Shown: one piece after another, positions 1 through 13,197 of the stretch
How the letters are laid out: every line of letters starts with the position of its first letter
How positions within the stretch are numbered: position 1 is the stretch's first letter
NCBI RefSeq assembly: GCF_037975245.1
Contig: NC_092583.1
Coordinates: forward strand, 12,625,264 to 12,689,263
Reading direction: 5' to 3'
From: Apostichopus japonicus
Taxonomy: Eukaryota > Echinodermata > Holothuroidea > Aspidochirotida > Stichopodidae
Length of the DNA stretch: 64,000 nucleotides
Made by a program: the position numbers and the translations under genes
The notes under the pieces: model-generated
Told to the model about the DNA's origin: nothing
Seen by the model: the letters and a program-made list of their open reading frames with translations, nothing else
Databases searched by the model: none

Positions 1-132
1 TCAACATCTAATTGCAAGTGGTAATCAACAATGAGTCACACACTAGCCTTGGCCCATATCACTGAATGGTTTTGAAGTTGAAAGTTTATCTTTAAAGTAT
101 GTGGAAACACTTTAATTTGTTTTCATCATCAG

Positions 133-250
133 AAATGAAGAGACATTAAAAAATAAAAGATGCCAGGAAAAAAGGAACAGATTGCTTTGCAGAAAGAGAT
201 CACTAACCAAGAACAATGGGAAGATCTTATGACCACAGAAGGTGTTATTG
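133..250 (+). CDS. NME8: First coding exon with short 5' UTR of the dynein intermediate chain
   Basis: A tttcatcatcag acceptor ends at 132, so the transcript probably has at least one further upstream non-coding exon outside the window. The UTR part (133-159) contains a tiny upstream reading frame at 135 (ATG AAG AGA CAT TAA) that overlaps nothing and is out of frame. The coding ATG at 160 opens [14 protein letters not shown], followed by the beginning of the thioredoxin fold ([11 protein letters not shown]). The exon ends in phase 1 at a GTAAGA donor at 251. No TATA box or promoter is visible in the first 130 bases. Confidence 0.75.
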
Positions 251-3200
251 GTAAGAATGTTTTTTGTAAATTGTTCCATTATTTGAATTATGCAATTCAA
301 ACCCATCCACTATTAACTGAGAGCCTCCTACAGTAGCAACTGAATATATAGTTGATATACTCACAAGTGAAATTTGTCTTCTTGCCATTTACTTTCAATC
401 CTTAACTATGTGGAAACTCTTTAATTTTTGATCTTTGAAAGTATATATGTGGATACTTGAAAGTGTCTATGTGGATTCTTTCAATCCTGGTACTCAGTAG
501 AGCTATGAGGGCTTAAATTGCCACAAGGAGGTCTGAAATCAAATGAGTTCTGTTAATCAAAATATGCGCACTAGTACTACCTGTAGGTATGTAAATTTCC
601 ACTATTGTGCTTAGCCAAGTATCTTGGGGTGAGGTAACTTCGCATGTCTCCTAACTTTGTGTACTGTTTAATAGCTGAGCACTCAGAGACACTGTTGCTG
701 CATTGCTTGAATGCATTTTTAATCCATACTCTCTGGACAAAACTAGCTGAAATTGAAACAGTGCGAGAAGGAAGCGTCAGATTTGTATTCCGAGGCACGC
801 TTACAGTACGATTCATTTCATCCATTTAAACTTTTACTTGATTGATATCTTTAAATTTGACACATCTGCCAAGTTAGGTAACTTATTTCATTGCCTTGAC
901 TGTTTTGACTCAAGACCTTTACAGTTGTCTCATTCTGGTAGAATCTGATCAAAGTGATGTAACAAACTCACTTAGTCGTAGGATACAAATACACCACAGA
1001 GCAAAATCAAACATATCATTGTTAACTTTGACCTATAAAAGATGGCTTGTTTGCTTAGCATCGTGAAGGTACCATATACAGTACTTACCATCCTTTATGG
1101 ATGCTCAACTCTGCATTAATACATCATCAAATGTTTACTATGCCGTCAGACATTTTAAATCATTGTTGAATGGTTCATTCAGGATCAAATACTTTTACTA
1201 TCAACACATTTGAATGTACTAGCAAAAAAGAAAAAAGGAAAGTGAAATTCCTAAAGCTGAGAATTGTCCTTAACGATTACTTTTGAAAAGTACTTAAAAC
1301 AGTTCATGGACCTTTGAAGGCATTTGACAGACTTTTACCTTTTAGTTTTCTCATTGTCAAGTAATGGTCGCGTAGGTTGTTCCTTTTTAACAACTTGCAT
1401 TGTTGCAATTAAGTAACGCCTTGCAGTAAATAATGAGTTACAGTGTTTGTAAAGTCAAATTTAGATTGATTGTTTCCGCTGTTGCGAAGGAGTAGTTTGC
1501 TGGTTAGGTATTGATAAAAATGTGAATACACATTGATGAAACTAGAGACAATAGCTCGGTGCCTTCATAGCTAGTCATTACATTAAAGAAGTAATTGAGT
1601 GAGTCCTTCAAATTTTAACAAATTGTTTTGCCCAGACACTTTTGCTGCTTTTAATCTTAGTCACATAAAATTAAATCAAACAAAAATCAAATCAAACAAT
1701 AAAATCAAATCAAACACACAAAATCAAACAGTGCCTTTCAATCATAAGGTCCCCGGTTCGATTCACTCCCAGATTAATGTATGTCGTCCAGTTACAGAGT
1801 TGTTAACAATTAACAATTTATAATCATGAACATTAAATATGAATGTAAGAGACTGACTTCGGTCAGCTTGCGACTTTGATAAGCCAATGAGGCTTCTTCG
1901 CGAGTTCCTGCTTGCAGGAGGATCTAATATACATACATATGTACATACATTGATTCAAATCACAAAGTTTCTTGCTTAATTTTGAAATGTAACCCTATTC
2001 TAAAACTTAAAATGGTGATATGAAAGAGAGTGTTAGATTCTTACATAAATAGCTCCTTTAAATTTGGAATCGTCATGTGAAACTATCTGTTATACAAAAG
2101 CATAATGGTTCCCTTTCTTAACAGATCTATGGCATGTAGGTTTGATGGTGAACTACAATATTAAGGACATAAAAGTGCACATTCAACCTATCCAAATTCT
2201 TTTCTCCCTACTCTCAACAGTTAACCAAAAACTTACAGTTGTCTGTGAATTCTTTTTCATATGTTTTAACATTAGACACACTGTTATGTTACATTCAACT
2301 AAAGATAATATATAAAAAAAATTGAATGTTGAAGTAAAATAATTTACTTTGATTTTGAATCTGTTTATCGCACAGTGGTGGACGTGTACCAAAAGTGGTG
2401 TGGACCCTGTAACGCTGTGGTCAGCTTATTCAGACGAATACGGAATGAAACCGGTGATGACTTACTTAAGCTTGCAGTGGTGAGTGCAGTATCATTGTAG
2501 GCATACACTGACTTAGAGAAGTAGGTTAAAGGGTGGGGGGGGGGGAGAGAGAGAGGGTGCAGTGTAGGGTGGGAAGGAGGCTCAATGAAATTGCCAGTCC
2601 TTGTTAAATAGGTCACAAATTTTTTTGCCACTCTTAGTTTATGAGAAAGTTAGGAGTGTTACAAATTTGTGCAAGTTACTGTGTTGTTTTTTTTAGTTTT
2701 TTTTAGTGGGTCTTAGGATCTTCATTTTATTGAGCGATATGATTGTATTGGCCCCAAGGCTGTTTGAGGCAACAGGGATTGTTCATTAGATTTTTAACAA
2801 TTGACGTTTTAAGCATCTTCGAAGCATGTATACAATTGTGTGAATCCTCCCCACACCCCCATTATTCCCCTGTTTACTCAAGACATCATGATTAATCCAC
2901 CCACATCTCCACCCCTCCTAATCCCTTTTGCACTCCCTCTTTCCATATTGAGAAAAATGCCTTGTAAGATGAGGACCAGAAAATTGGCCTCATGTGTCTG
3001 TTGTTCCAAAACAGTGATGTCATGTTTGTTTCTTTCTTTCTTATTTACATCGCTAACTCCCGATAGGCCGAGGCGGACAGCATTGATGCTCTCGAAAAAT
3101 ACCGAGGAAAATGTGAGCCCTGTTTCCTGTTCTTTGCCGGTGGCCAGTTAGTCCATGTGATCAGAGGTTCCAAGGGACCTTCTATAAGCAAAGCGGTCAT

Positions 3201-6200
3201 TGCTGAACTAGCTGCAGAACACAGGGTCATGGATGAAGGAGCTGAGAGGAAAGTGGTAAGCCATCCTTTATCGACATTTGTGAAAAATTGGTGACTTCAA
3301 AACTAATGTCGACTTTGAAGTATGTTGCTCTTAAACTCACACACACAAGAACAAGAAAAGTCCAACAAAAGGGGAAAAATTATAGCATTAATTGGTATCT
3401 AAATGTATATCAATTTGCTCTCTATCTGTCAATTTCTATGTAACAAACTGCTTCTAAAGATTCCCATAAAATGCTGAAAGATTCTCCAAAAAAGTTTGGT
3501 CTACTAATGGTATCAAACTGAGGCAATAGATTAAGGAAGGGAGTAATAAATTTCAAATTTAAAAGTGTATTGTAAATGCTCATAATGGTGTAATGTTGAA
3601 CTATCAAGTTAGCAGTTTGATAATTTGATGTGGCTTTTCACACTCAACTGAAGGGGAGGGGAGGAGGAGGGGGTGATTCCATTACACATTTTTGGCCAAA
3701 AATGATAGCAGTACAATATCACACAGATATATATTCTAATACAATAATTACAATGAAATCTATGAATTGGTTTTCATATCACAATATTATAATGTGTTTG
3801 AAAACTTTGAAACCTGAGTCAAGCAAGAACATCTTCTAGCTGTTCCTCAACGGTACGCAACGTTGTAGCACTTAAGTTCTACGCCTGCCGTAAAGAAAGA
3901 TATATTGCTTAGGTATTCTATCCAATGTTTGTGTAATGCCCTACTTTACCACCCAATCTGGAACATATTCATTCTCGATTGGCAACCGACCCAAAATTTT
4001 ACTGTCGCACATTTTGAGTATACTATACAAATATGCAATTAGCACTGTGTGATTCCAGTTCTGAAGAAAAGCTTCAACAATATTGTTTCCCTACAATACT
4101 ACATTTGACATGTCCGTTGGAGCTAAAACTCAAGTTCATTCACTCTCAGTGCCTGCTAAATAACTAACTTCCTCCCACACATGTCTCTACACAGTAGCTC
4201 TATCACAACCATGTACACATATAACTGCATTTTCTACGTGGTTTTACTTTTTACGACCTCCAGATCGTGGATCCGTTACTGGAACAAGAGGCGGCGAAAG
4301 AGAGAGCAAAATCTCGAGCCGACGAAGAAGAGCAAAAGAAGGCAGATGAAGAAGCGATGAGTAAATATTTCATTTTCTGTTTACATGAGTTTTTTTTCCC
4401 TCTTCTTTTCCTTCTTTAACGTTGATCTAAAAACCCGGATAGGTTCCTTACAGAGTTTGGTGCAATAACAATGGCAAAAGAAGGGATGTAAAGGATAGGA
4501 GGGAGTTTAGGGGGGGGGGGAGGAGCATGGGGACAGGGATTGGTGGAAATTGAGAGCGAATGATATAGTTGTGAGAAGGGTGTGTGGTATAGTTACAGCT
4601 TGTTAAGAGAATTGAAAAAAAGTTGCTTTTCATGATATTCATGAAACAATGTCTGACAAGATAAAGACAAAAAATGTAAAAAAAATAGCAAAAAGCATCA
4701 TCCATATGGGAGTATGACACATACTAAAGTCTTGGGGGTGTTGGGAGGGGGGGGGGGCAGGGAAGAGGGTCCAGAACAGAAGGGTACCATACATTGGTGT
4801 TTACAAATAGATGTATTTAGTGAAAATTACATGTGATGCAATTAGTGTGAATAATAAATCCTGTGAAAAGCCATCGTGAGTATAAAGGGAAAAAGTTCCA
4901 TTTTAAACACAGAACCATTTGGGTTCAGACAGTATCTTTTATGCACAAACAAGCTTCCCTTTCATGTTTTCACACACCCCTTAACATTATTATTACAATC
5001 TTAAACAAGAAACACAGTTTGGGTACTTATTAATAGTTTGCATAGATCTCACTATGGAGTTGTGTCGTCATGATTTTACAAACAAAGAAACAGTGATGTA
5101 CATATTACTTTCAAAAACTTGAGTCAACATGCCCAGTAACCAGAATTGAAGCACCACACATTCTGTACTTTTATAGATTTGACCCCTCTTAATAATACAT
5201 CCAGTATAATTTGCCATTCTCATTTCTATGTCCATACCCATTGTCTCACTTAGCCCTAACTGTATGTATTTAGGTCACAACATCATTTGGTTCATATTGC
5301 ATCTTTGCTTACTAGTGTCTTTCTATAGGCCTGGTAAAATTCACTGTATGCATGACTCAGGATTTTGGATGGATTCGAATGAAAGATTACAGATTCTTCA
5401 TTGACATAGTTGCTCTTTGTATATGTCCCTTCGTTTTGTAGATTTTTTTAATTTTTAATACTGCATGGTGAGTTAGACTATAGGATTCTAGAATGATAAA
5501 CCCTGTTGCCTTGTTTTTAGCCATGACTTTTCCAGCCTCCACTACCTGTGTGAATATCAATTTAAACTTCCCTCTCATTCAAAAAGGGTGACACTGCAGA
5601 ACAATCTCATCTAAGAGATTTGGTCATATCTATAACGGCAAATTATTTCCGTAGAAAAAATGTCCAGAGAGAGTTGCTTTAAATATGTCTATTTTTTTTC
5701 CTAGTAAATGCCACCACTTTAAGCAATGCACAAGAAATGGTTTTTCCCTTTTATGTATTTTTACTTCCAACTTCTAAACACAGCTTCGATATATATCTCC
5801 TGTTAAGGGATGTAGTTACTGCCATTTTGGCCATTGACACTGGCTTCGTTTTCAATGTTTGTTTTGTTTTAAACAGTTAACAGATTGAACTAAGAGACTG
5901 CCTAAAATTTTTTTACTTACCGTCCAGTGTCGCAACAGCCAGTCAACGGAAAATTTGCCCGTTCGTGCCGAATGTGCTCCCTGTGTTGGTACTCCCGCAT
6001 GTAGATAAAAGTTAGCGTAAAATAGTCGTCCTCAAAGATAGACCACAGGCTTTGAGATAAACAGTCTACCTCAAAATGTGTGTATGCATATATTGTAAAT
6101 CATAAATACACTCAAGTGACATCAGTACTGATATTAACAACTCCTAGTACGATGTGTATGGTGTGCAACTTTCAATTTCGTTCTTGACAAATTCCATTTG

Positions 6201-9200
6201 AGGATCTTACACTAGAATATATACATGAGCAGATATCCATGACAGGGTATGTTAAGTTATATGAAGTATGGAGGATTGAACGCCACAAAAATCTGAAAAT
6301 GAAAGTTTAACATCGATCGTAGTTGTGTTTAGTAAAATGCATGCCAACAAAGTCACTTTTGCTTCATTCACATTGTCACCTTTAATAGGCAATCAATTTT
6401 TTTTTTCCAACAATGACCTCATAAAATATTGACCCTTTTTTTGTAAGAAATCGTCAGAGGCATGAATGAATGCATCGAGAACAATACAATACAAGGTTGA
6501 AATACGTAGTCATTGAAAAGGGTTGCACAGATGGTTTAACTTATCGGATTATAAAAAATAATAGAAGTAATGACGTACTGTGACATCATATTGAAAAGCA
6601 ATGAAACTAACTTAAAAATGCTTCATAGCATTAATGTTTGTTATGTTAAATGTTTTTACGTACGCGAATAAATAAACCGACAGTAGCTGTTACTTCCTCT
6701 AGTGATTGCTGATTTATTATTAATCAAAATAAAATAAAACTGTTAGCAAACTGCTGATCCACTAGAGAGCCTGTGTAATAGAATGTGTAAAAGTATGTTG
6801 GCCTGACGTTTCGATCCTAGCAGGATCTTCTTCAGAGGCTAAATGACAAATAACAGTAACAGAAGGGACAAAAACACGCACAGCATACACACAGGCTAAT
6901 GAGCACGGTGAACGCAAAAGGGGATTAGTAGACAAGGGATTATTAATCAGTGGGATATATAGGCTGTACAAGTGACTATATAAAAGGGACAGAGAGTGCG
7001 GGGTTCGCACAGCCACAAGTCAACAGTCAAATTGGCAATGTCAGCTAAAACATAATTTTATTATTCGGTAAACTACTGCTACTTAAAATAGAAAAAAAAA
7101 AGCATCTTACTTGCACAACTTTTGGTCAACTCGAATTTAATAACCCTGAAGCAGATGTCAACATTTACGACTTTCCTCTGTATCCCTTTAACCCCCGTTA
7201 ATAGTTAAAAGAAAAACACGTCCGGCTAGGTGAAGGATTGTTTAAGAAGCCAAATGGCATGATTAACTACCAGCTCAGTAACATTTACATATTTAAAAAT
7301 ATTAGTGAAATTAATAATTTTTAATTAATTAAATAATTAGAAGGTTTCTTTGTTTGATCAATCAGAATTTTTGTTATTAATTACGGGTAATACATTCTTG
7401 GTTTGATAAAGTTGAAGAGGTAATCAAAACGAGGACTGTGATGCAGGTTTGAGATTTTTAGGGGGTGGGAGGAGTGTGGGGGGAGAGGGGAGCGGAGAAG
7501 GCAGTAGTCAAATCAATGTTCAGTGGTGGGTGAAGTTGTTGACTATGATGGCGACATCACTGCTGTGAAAATGACTGGGAGTATCATGGCCCCCACCACC
7601 ACCCTCCACCCCACCCCCATCCTAAGTTTTGGAGCACCTGCAAATGCAAAAGGGGCTGTAAGCATGCTAGCTTTAATATGCTATTAACATAATTGGCTAA
7701 TCAAATGAAATCCTTTGTTTCTTATTTCATAAATGCATGGTTGGACAAAATGCCAGTTTTTTGAAATCAAAACAGATATTGTAACATGATGGGGGCCAAA
7801 AAAAACCCAAAAAATCATGATGGGAATTCTTCTTAATTCTGTACCAAGCTATGGCCGTGTAACTTTTAAGGAATAACACCACTATTGCTTTGTTCTGTTG
7901 GGTTGTCGTTGTACACAGCATGTACACCTTGTTGTAATCTTTGTCCAACTTTTACCAATTTTCCTTTTTCCAACTAATAATGTCAGCTTTATTCAACATG
8001 TCTTGAATGTACACATCTCTCACTAACTTTTCCATCTTTATCTATAATTCTTCCCAATCCTGGAGTAAACACTCGTACCCCGGAAGTTAAATACCCATCT
8101 TATTCTTTGTGTCTAATGTTTCACCTATTTGTCTTTGCTTATTAATAATATCAATACTCACATCACCTGGTATATGAAGTAACCAATCAATACTGAAAAG
8201 AAAAAAAAGGTAAAAGAATAGCAAAACTAAACTAATCCTGCTTTTTAACCCTTCTCTCTTTCTACTTTTCTTGTCCACTTTCTCATTTGATGTTCTTTCT
8301 ATGTGTGTCTTCCCGGGTCTCTGCTAATTCAGGCGAAGAGATCGAGGCACTCGGTCTTAATCTAGGAATGAAACAGGTCAGCCAGAAAACCCTGGACAAT
8401 TTGACAGCTGGTTATTCCACTGAAGGTATTTTTGGAAGGGGTAACTTGTTTTAAAAAAAAATGACAAACATTTGGCATGTTTTGACCAAAAAAAAGACTC
8501 TCTTGTGATTGATTATTAAGTTGCTGGTTTTTAAGTCAAGCCTAACTTTTGAGGTGGGAGATGTTATTTCATTTTATTACTATCAATTCCATGCCTTTTT
8601 AAATTTTTTAAAAATTTTTAAATTTTTGAAATATTTTTTTATGAAAAGTCCATTTAAAACAAACCAAATTAAGATGTACCAAATTAGTTACTGACATTTT
8701 GAACTTACCCAAAAGGAGGAAAAATTTGTTTTATCTCTCGTGATGTTCTTTCTTTTCAAGATTTCTCTCTTATTTCTCTCATATTTTTCTCTTTGAATGT
8801 TTTCAACTTGTCAGATGTTGTTCCGATTTAACGTTCTTGTATGTAAATACGATACTGCTAATGTTTCTTTGTCTGGGAGTGAAAGGGAAACCATTTTGAA
8901 TAATAGCAAAACCATCAAATCTCTCTTCAATGGATTTCTAATTTGCTAATAACAAAAGAAAAATCAAATAATTCCAGTGATTTCCATCATAATCACTAAC
9001 TAATGAAGGCAACACTAATATTAACCTGTCCACACCTACCTATCAGATTTCATAATTCACACACCCATTCTCTGCCATAACTAACCAACTCAAAAACTGT
9101 CCAAAGCTTACTCATGTTATACTGCACTTATTGCATAGTCTGTCTTTAATAGATATAACTGTGCTTTAGCTTGAAGGAATTTATCCTCTTTAGAGGGATG

Positions 9201-12200
9201 TCACATTGACCCATTTTCATGTCTATTAATGAACCCTTGTATGGGGACACAGAATTGTGCAAGCCCCTCTTTGATTTGAACCCTCCAATGGGGCTCAAAA
9301 TGCTTTAACCCTTCCTAGTGTTTCAACCCTCCTGTTTTTTCAACCCTCCTATGGGGCACAAAGTGGTCCAAACCCTCCTACTCTTTCAACCCTCCTATGG
9401 GACACAAAATGGTCCAAACCCTCCTTTGATTCAGTCATATTGGGCACAGAATTGTTCAAACCCTTCTTTGATTTAAGCCTCCTATTGGGCACAAAATAGT
9501 TTAAACCCTCCTATTCTTTGAACCCTTCTATGTGACACAAAATGGTCCAAACCCTCTTTTTGTTTCAATCCTATTTGGCACAGAATGGTTCAAACCCTTC
9601 TTTGATTTGAGGCCTCCTAAGGGGCCAAATAGTTCCAACCCTCCTATTATTTTAACCCTCCTAGTGGGCACAAAATGGCTCGAACCCACCTACCAGTGGA
9701 ACCCACATATGTTTTGTACTTTCCTTTGGGGCACAAAATGGTGATAATTTCACTATGAAACATTGACAGCGGTAGATCGCTAAGAATATCCAATGTCAAG
9801 ATTATTCGACAATACAGGAGATATTAGGCTATCTTTAAAAAATGTTTTAGTTAGGGGAAGGGGGATGGAGAACATGTGGGGATGAGGAAAGAAGATTTGA
9901 TCAATTCAAAGCCATGGTCTGAACCACAGAATGATTAAGATTATCTTTTAGTGACCTGTAAATTACACTTAAGCCTAACTTTACTCAGAATATAGCATTG
10001 TATGTTATTGAGGGACGTTTTGCTTCTGACAAAAAACAGAAATATTTGAGAATTCCTTTGCTGTATGTTAATTTGCTTGAGACTTACTTTTGTCATAGAA
10101 CCGAAACCCAAGGAAGTTACCGTGCTGCTTGTCAAACCGGATGCAGTTGAAGCAGCCCACACAGATGAAATAGTTGAAAAGGTAATAATCCTTCTAACTA
10201 CTGAAATTAGAAGAGAAGTAAACCTAATTGTCATCTTTTCATCGAGTGATAGTGATACTTATTTCCTCTCCTCTATAAGAAATTAAATAAAGAAACAAAT
10301 AAATAAATAAATCCATCCATCCATCAATCAATCAAAGAGGAAACTTGCTTCACTCCTCTTACCTGTCTCCTTGTACAAGGTCCGCAGGAAGGGGGGGTGG
10401 GGGAGGGGGGAGGTGGAGCAGTGCTAGACTGTCACCAATGTTGTAAGGCTAGGTAACCGGAGTGCATTGTTTCAGTGGAGGCAGGTAAGTAAGGTCCTTC
10501 ATAAATACAGACGCCAGTAAGTTTTGAGATTATTAAACCATTGCTCTGTGAGGAGTAATAGCTATAACAACCACCGGATTCATACTGAGGTAATGTTGGT
10601 TAGGGTTGTTAGTTACTTTTCTTTAGGGGGTTTGGTGTGTTGGTTGGGGGAGGGGGTGGGGAAAAGGAGAGGGGCAAAAGGGTAGTTGTAGTAAATAAGC
10701 AGTGTTTGCTATAAAGACAATTTTTTTTCTCTCTCTCTCTGCTAAACAGTTAAAAGAACACGGCTTTGAGATTCTCACTCGAAGCAGGAGGACGTTGACT
10801 GAGGAAGAAGCCAGAGAATTCTACAAAGAACAGGAAGGAGAGGTTGGTCATTTTTACCATTTAAAATCACACTTTTTTCCCCTGACATTTTTCTATTTAT
10901 CCGTGAACGAGGGTTTCGTTATAAAGATTTTTTTATGTTACAACCTAAACAAACTCATAGGTTGTCAATTGAAGCCAGGTGTTAAACCATTATACCAATC
11001 TGTTTGAAGAAAAAAAATATATTATCAAAATATTTTGAACATTCTTTGATCTCTTCTCTTCACAGGAGCACTTTGAAGACTTGATCAAGTTCATGACGAG
11101 TGGAGACAGCGACGTCTTTGTGGTCACCAAAGGCGACACGGGAGAGGGCGTGGTCGGGGAGATCAGGACCCTCCTCGGCCCTAAGGATGTCAGCGTCGCC
11201 AAGGAGGAAGAACCAGAGAGTTTGAGAGCTCTCTACGGAACTGACACGACTATGAACGCTCTGCATGCAGCAGACTCTGGGGAAAGAGCTGCTCGGTAAG
11301 GGCCAGAAAATTGCTAGAATATTTGGGAAAATGGCCACAGAGATATATTAAGAATTACAGCACATTTGTGACCTAACCAGTTTTTATTCCATTAAACCCG
11401 GGCCACCTGATGTCCTAGAGCCATTTGATTGTTGGGTACCCGAACACCCCCACTATCTGCTAAATGAAACGTTAAAAAAAATATATACATATATATATAT
11501 ATTTATATATATACATATCTATAAACATACAATTGCAATTCCTTTGCATAATCCAATGTAAAATCTTTACCAAAACATGGCTTATTCTGTTCTCTATACA
11601 ATATGTATATATTATTGTTGTTTATAGTTTTTCGTCTGCTTTTCATCAACAGAGAACTGACTTTCTTCTTTCCTGACTTTGTGGTCCCAACCATCCCTGG
11701 AACAGGACCGCCCCCGAGGGTTGAAAAGACCTTGGCATTGATTAGACCGGAAGCTTTGAAGGAGCACAAAGGTACGGTCAAGATATTTCACTCCACATCC
11801 ATCTAATACGTAACATATCCTAGGTCAAACTTTTACAGACACTATGACTTTACTATCTCTCCAATTTGAATTGTCTGACAAAATCGATACACAGTATTGA
11901 GCAGCCATCAAAATATGCAGGGTTGAACGTAATAACGGTGTTAAACTTACAAATAAAATAAAGTTTGTTATAATGAAATAAATCAAATTGGTCAAATAAA
12001 TAAAAAATATCAAATAAATCAAATATATCAAATAAATCAAACAAATATAATCAATATAATAATTTTGCTACTTCTGTCAATATATCCCCACTTTGCTACC
12101 CCCCCCCAACCCCGCCCCGCCCTAACCCTCACTCCCTTATATTCTGACAATCGTTTGTTGCATATCAACTCACACGATATGAGGACTGAACCTTGAATTA

Positions 12201-13064
12201 TTTTGTTGTAACATTCCGAGTTATAAACTTGTGTTGAAACATTAACTGGGTACTTTGGTCTGTCAAGGTATTTTACCTCCCTAACCCCTTTCCCCACCCC
12301 CCCCCCCCCTCCGTTCTACCTCATATGTGTTCTGTTTGGTGTGTAAAGGTACAGTATTTTTACAGTCCCTTCCGCAGCATGATATGATATTAATTTGCAA
12401 CCGGTACTGAGTCGTCTTGGCCAACTGTGTAAGATTAACTGTCTGGACACCGGTCACTGACGAGTATTAAGATGCGGGCGGTCGCTATCATTCTCTACCT
12501 CAGTTACATTTGTCGAAAAACTTCTCTTACCTTTTTTGCGTATCAATTTTTCACCAGATGCCATTTTAGAAAAGATTCACGAAGCAGGATTTGAAGTTTG
12601 CTTCCAGAAGGAGGTTCAACTCACAGAGGAACAGGCCAAGTCTTTTTACACCGAACATGAAGGAGAGCCCTTCTATGAAGATTTGGTCACAGAGATGACA
12701 CGGTGAGGAAATGTTTGAAGTTTGTTAATCGGAATAGAATCGGCAAGGGAATTTAATGCTGTCATTCTGGGGCTTACAAAAGGTGAAAGGCAAAGCCTAT
12801 GGAATGGGGGAGGGAGAGAGAAAGAGGGAAGAGCAGAGAATTTATAGTTCTAAATGGGATAAGAGGACATGTAATGGTTAACTTTCCATATGATGATATT
12901 CTATAACTGAAACATCATTGAAATGATAGGCGTTAATTATAAGATCCTGTTCTTAAGGGTCCTTGAAATTGTTGATATTTGCATCAGTCCAAACAAAATA
13001 CATGTATATATAGATATATATATATATAAATACGTATATGTATAAATATATAAATATGTATATG

Positions 13065-13114
<50 letters not shown>

Positions 13115-13160
13115 ATATGTAGAATTGAAATCGAAGTGAGTTGGGATATATAAATATATG

Positions 13161-13197
<37 letters not shown>

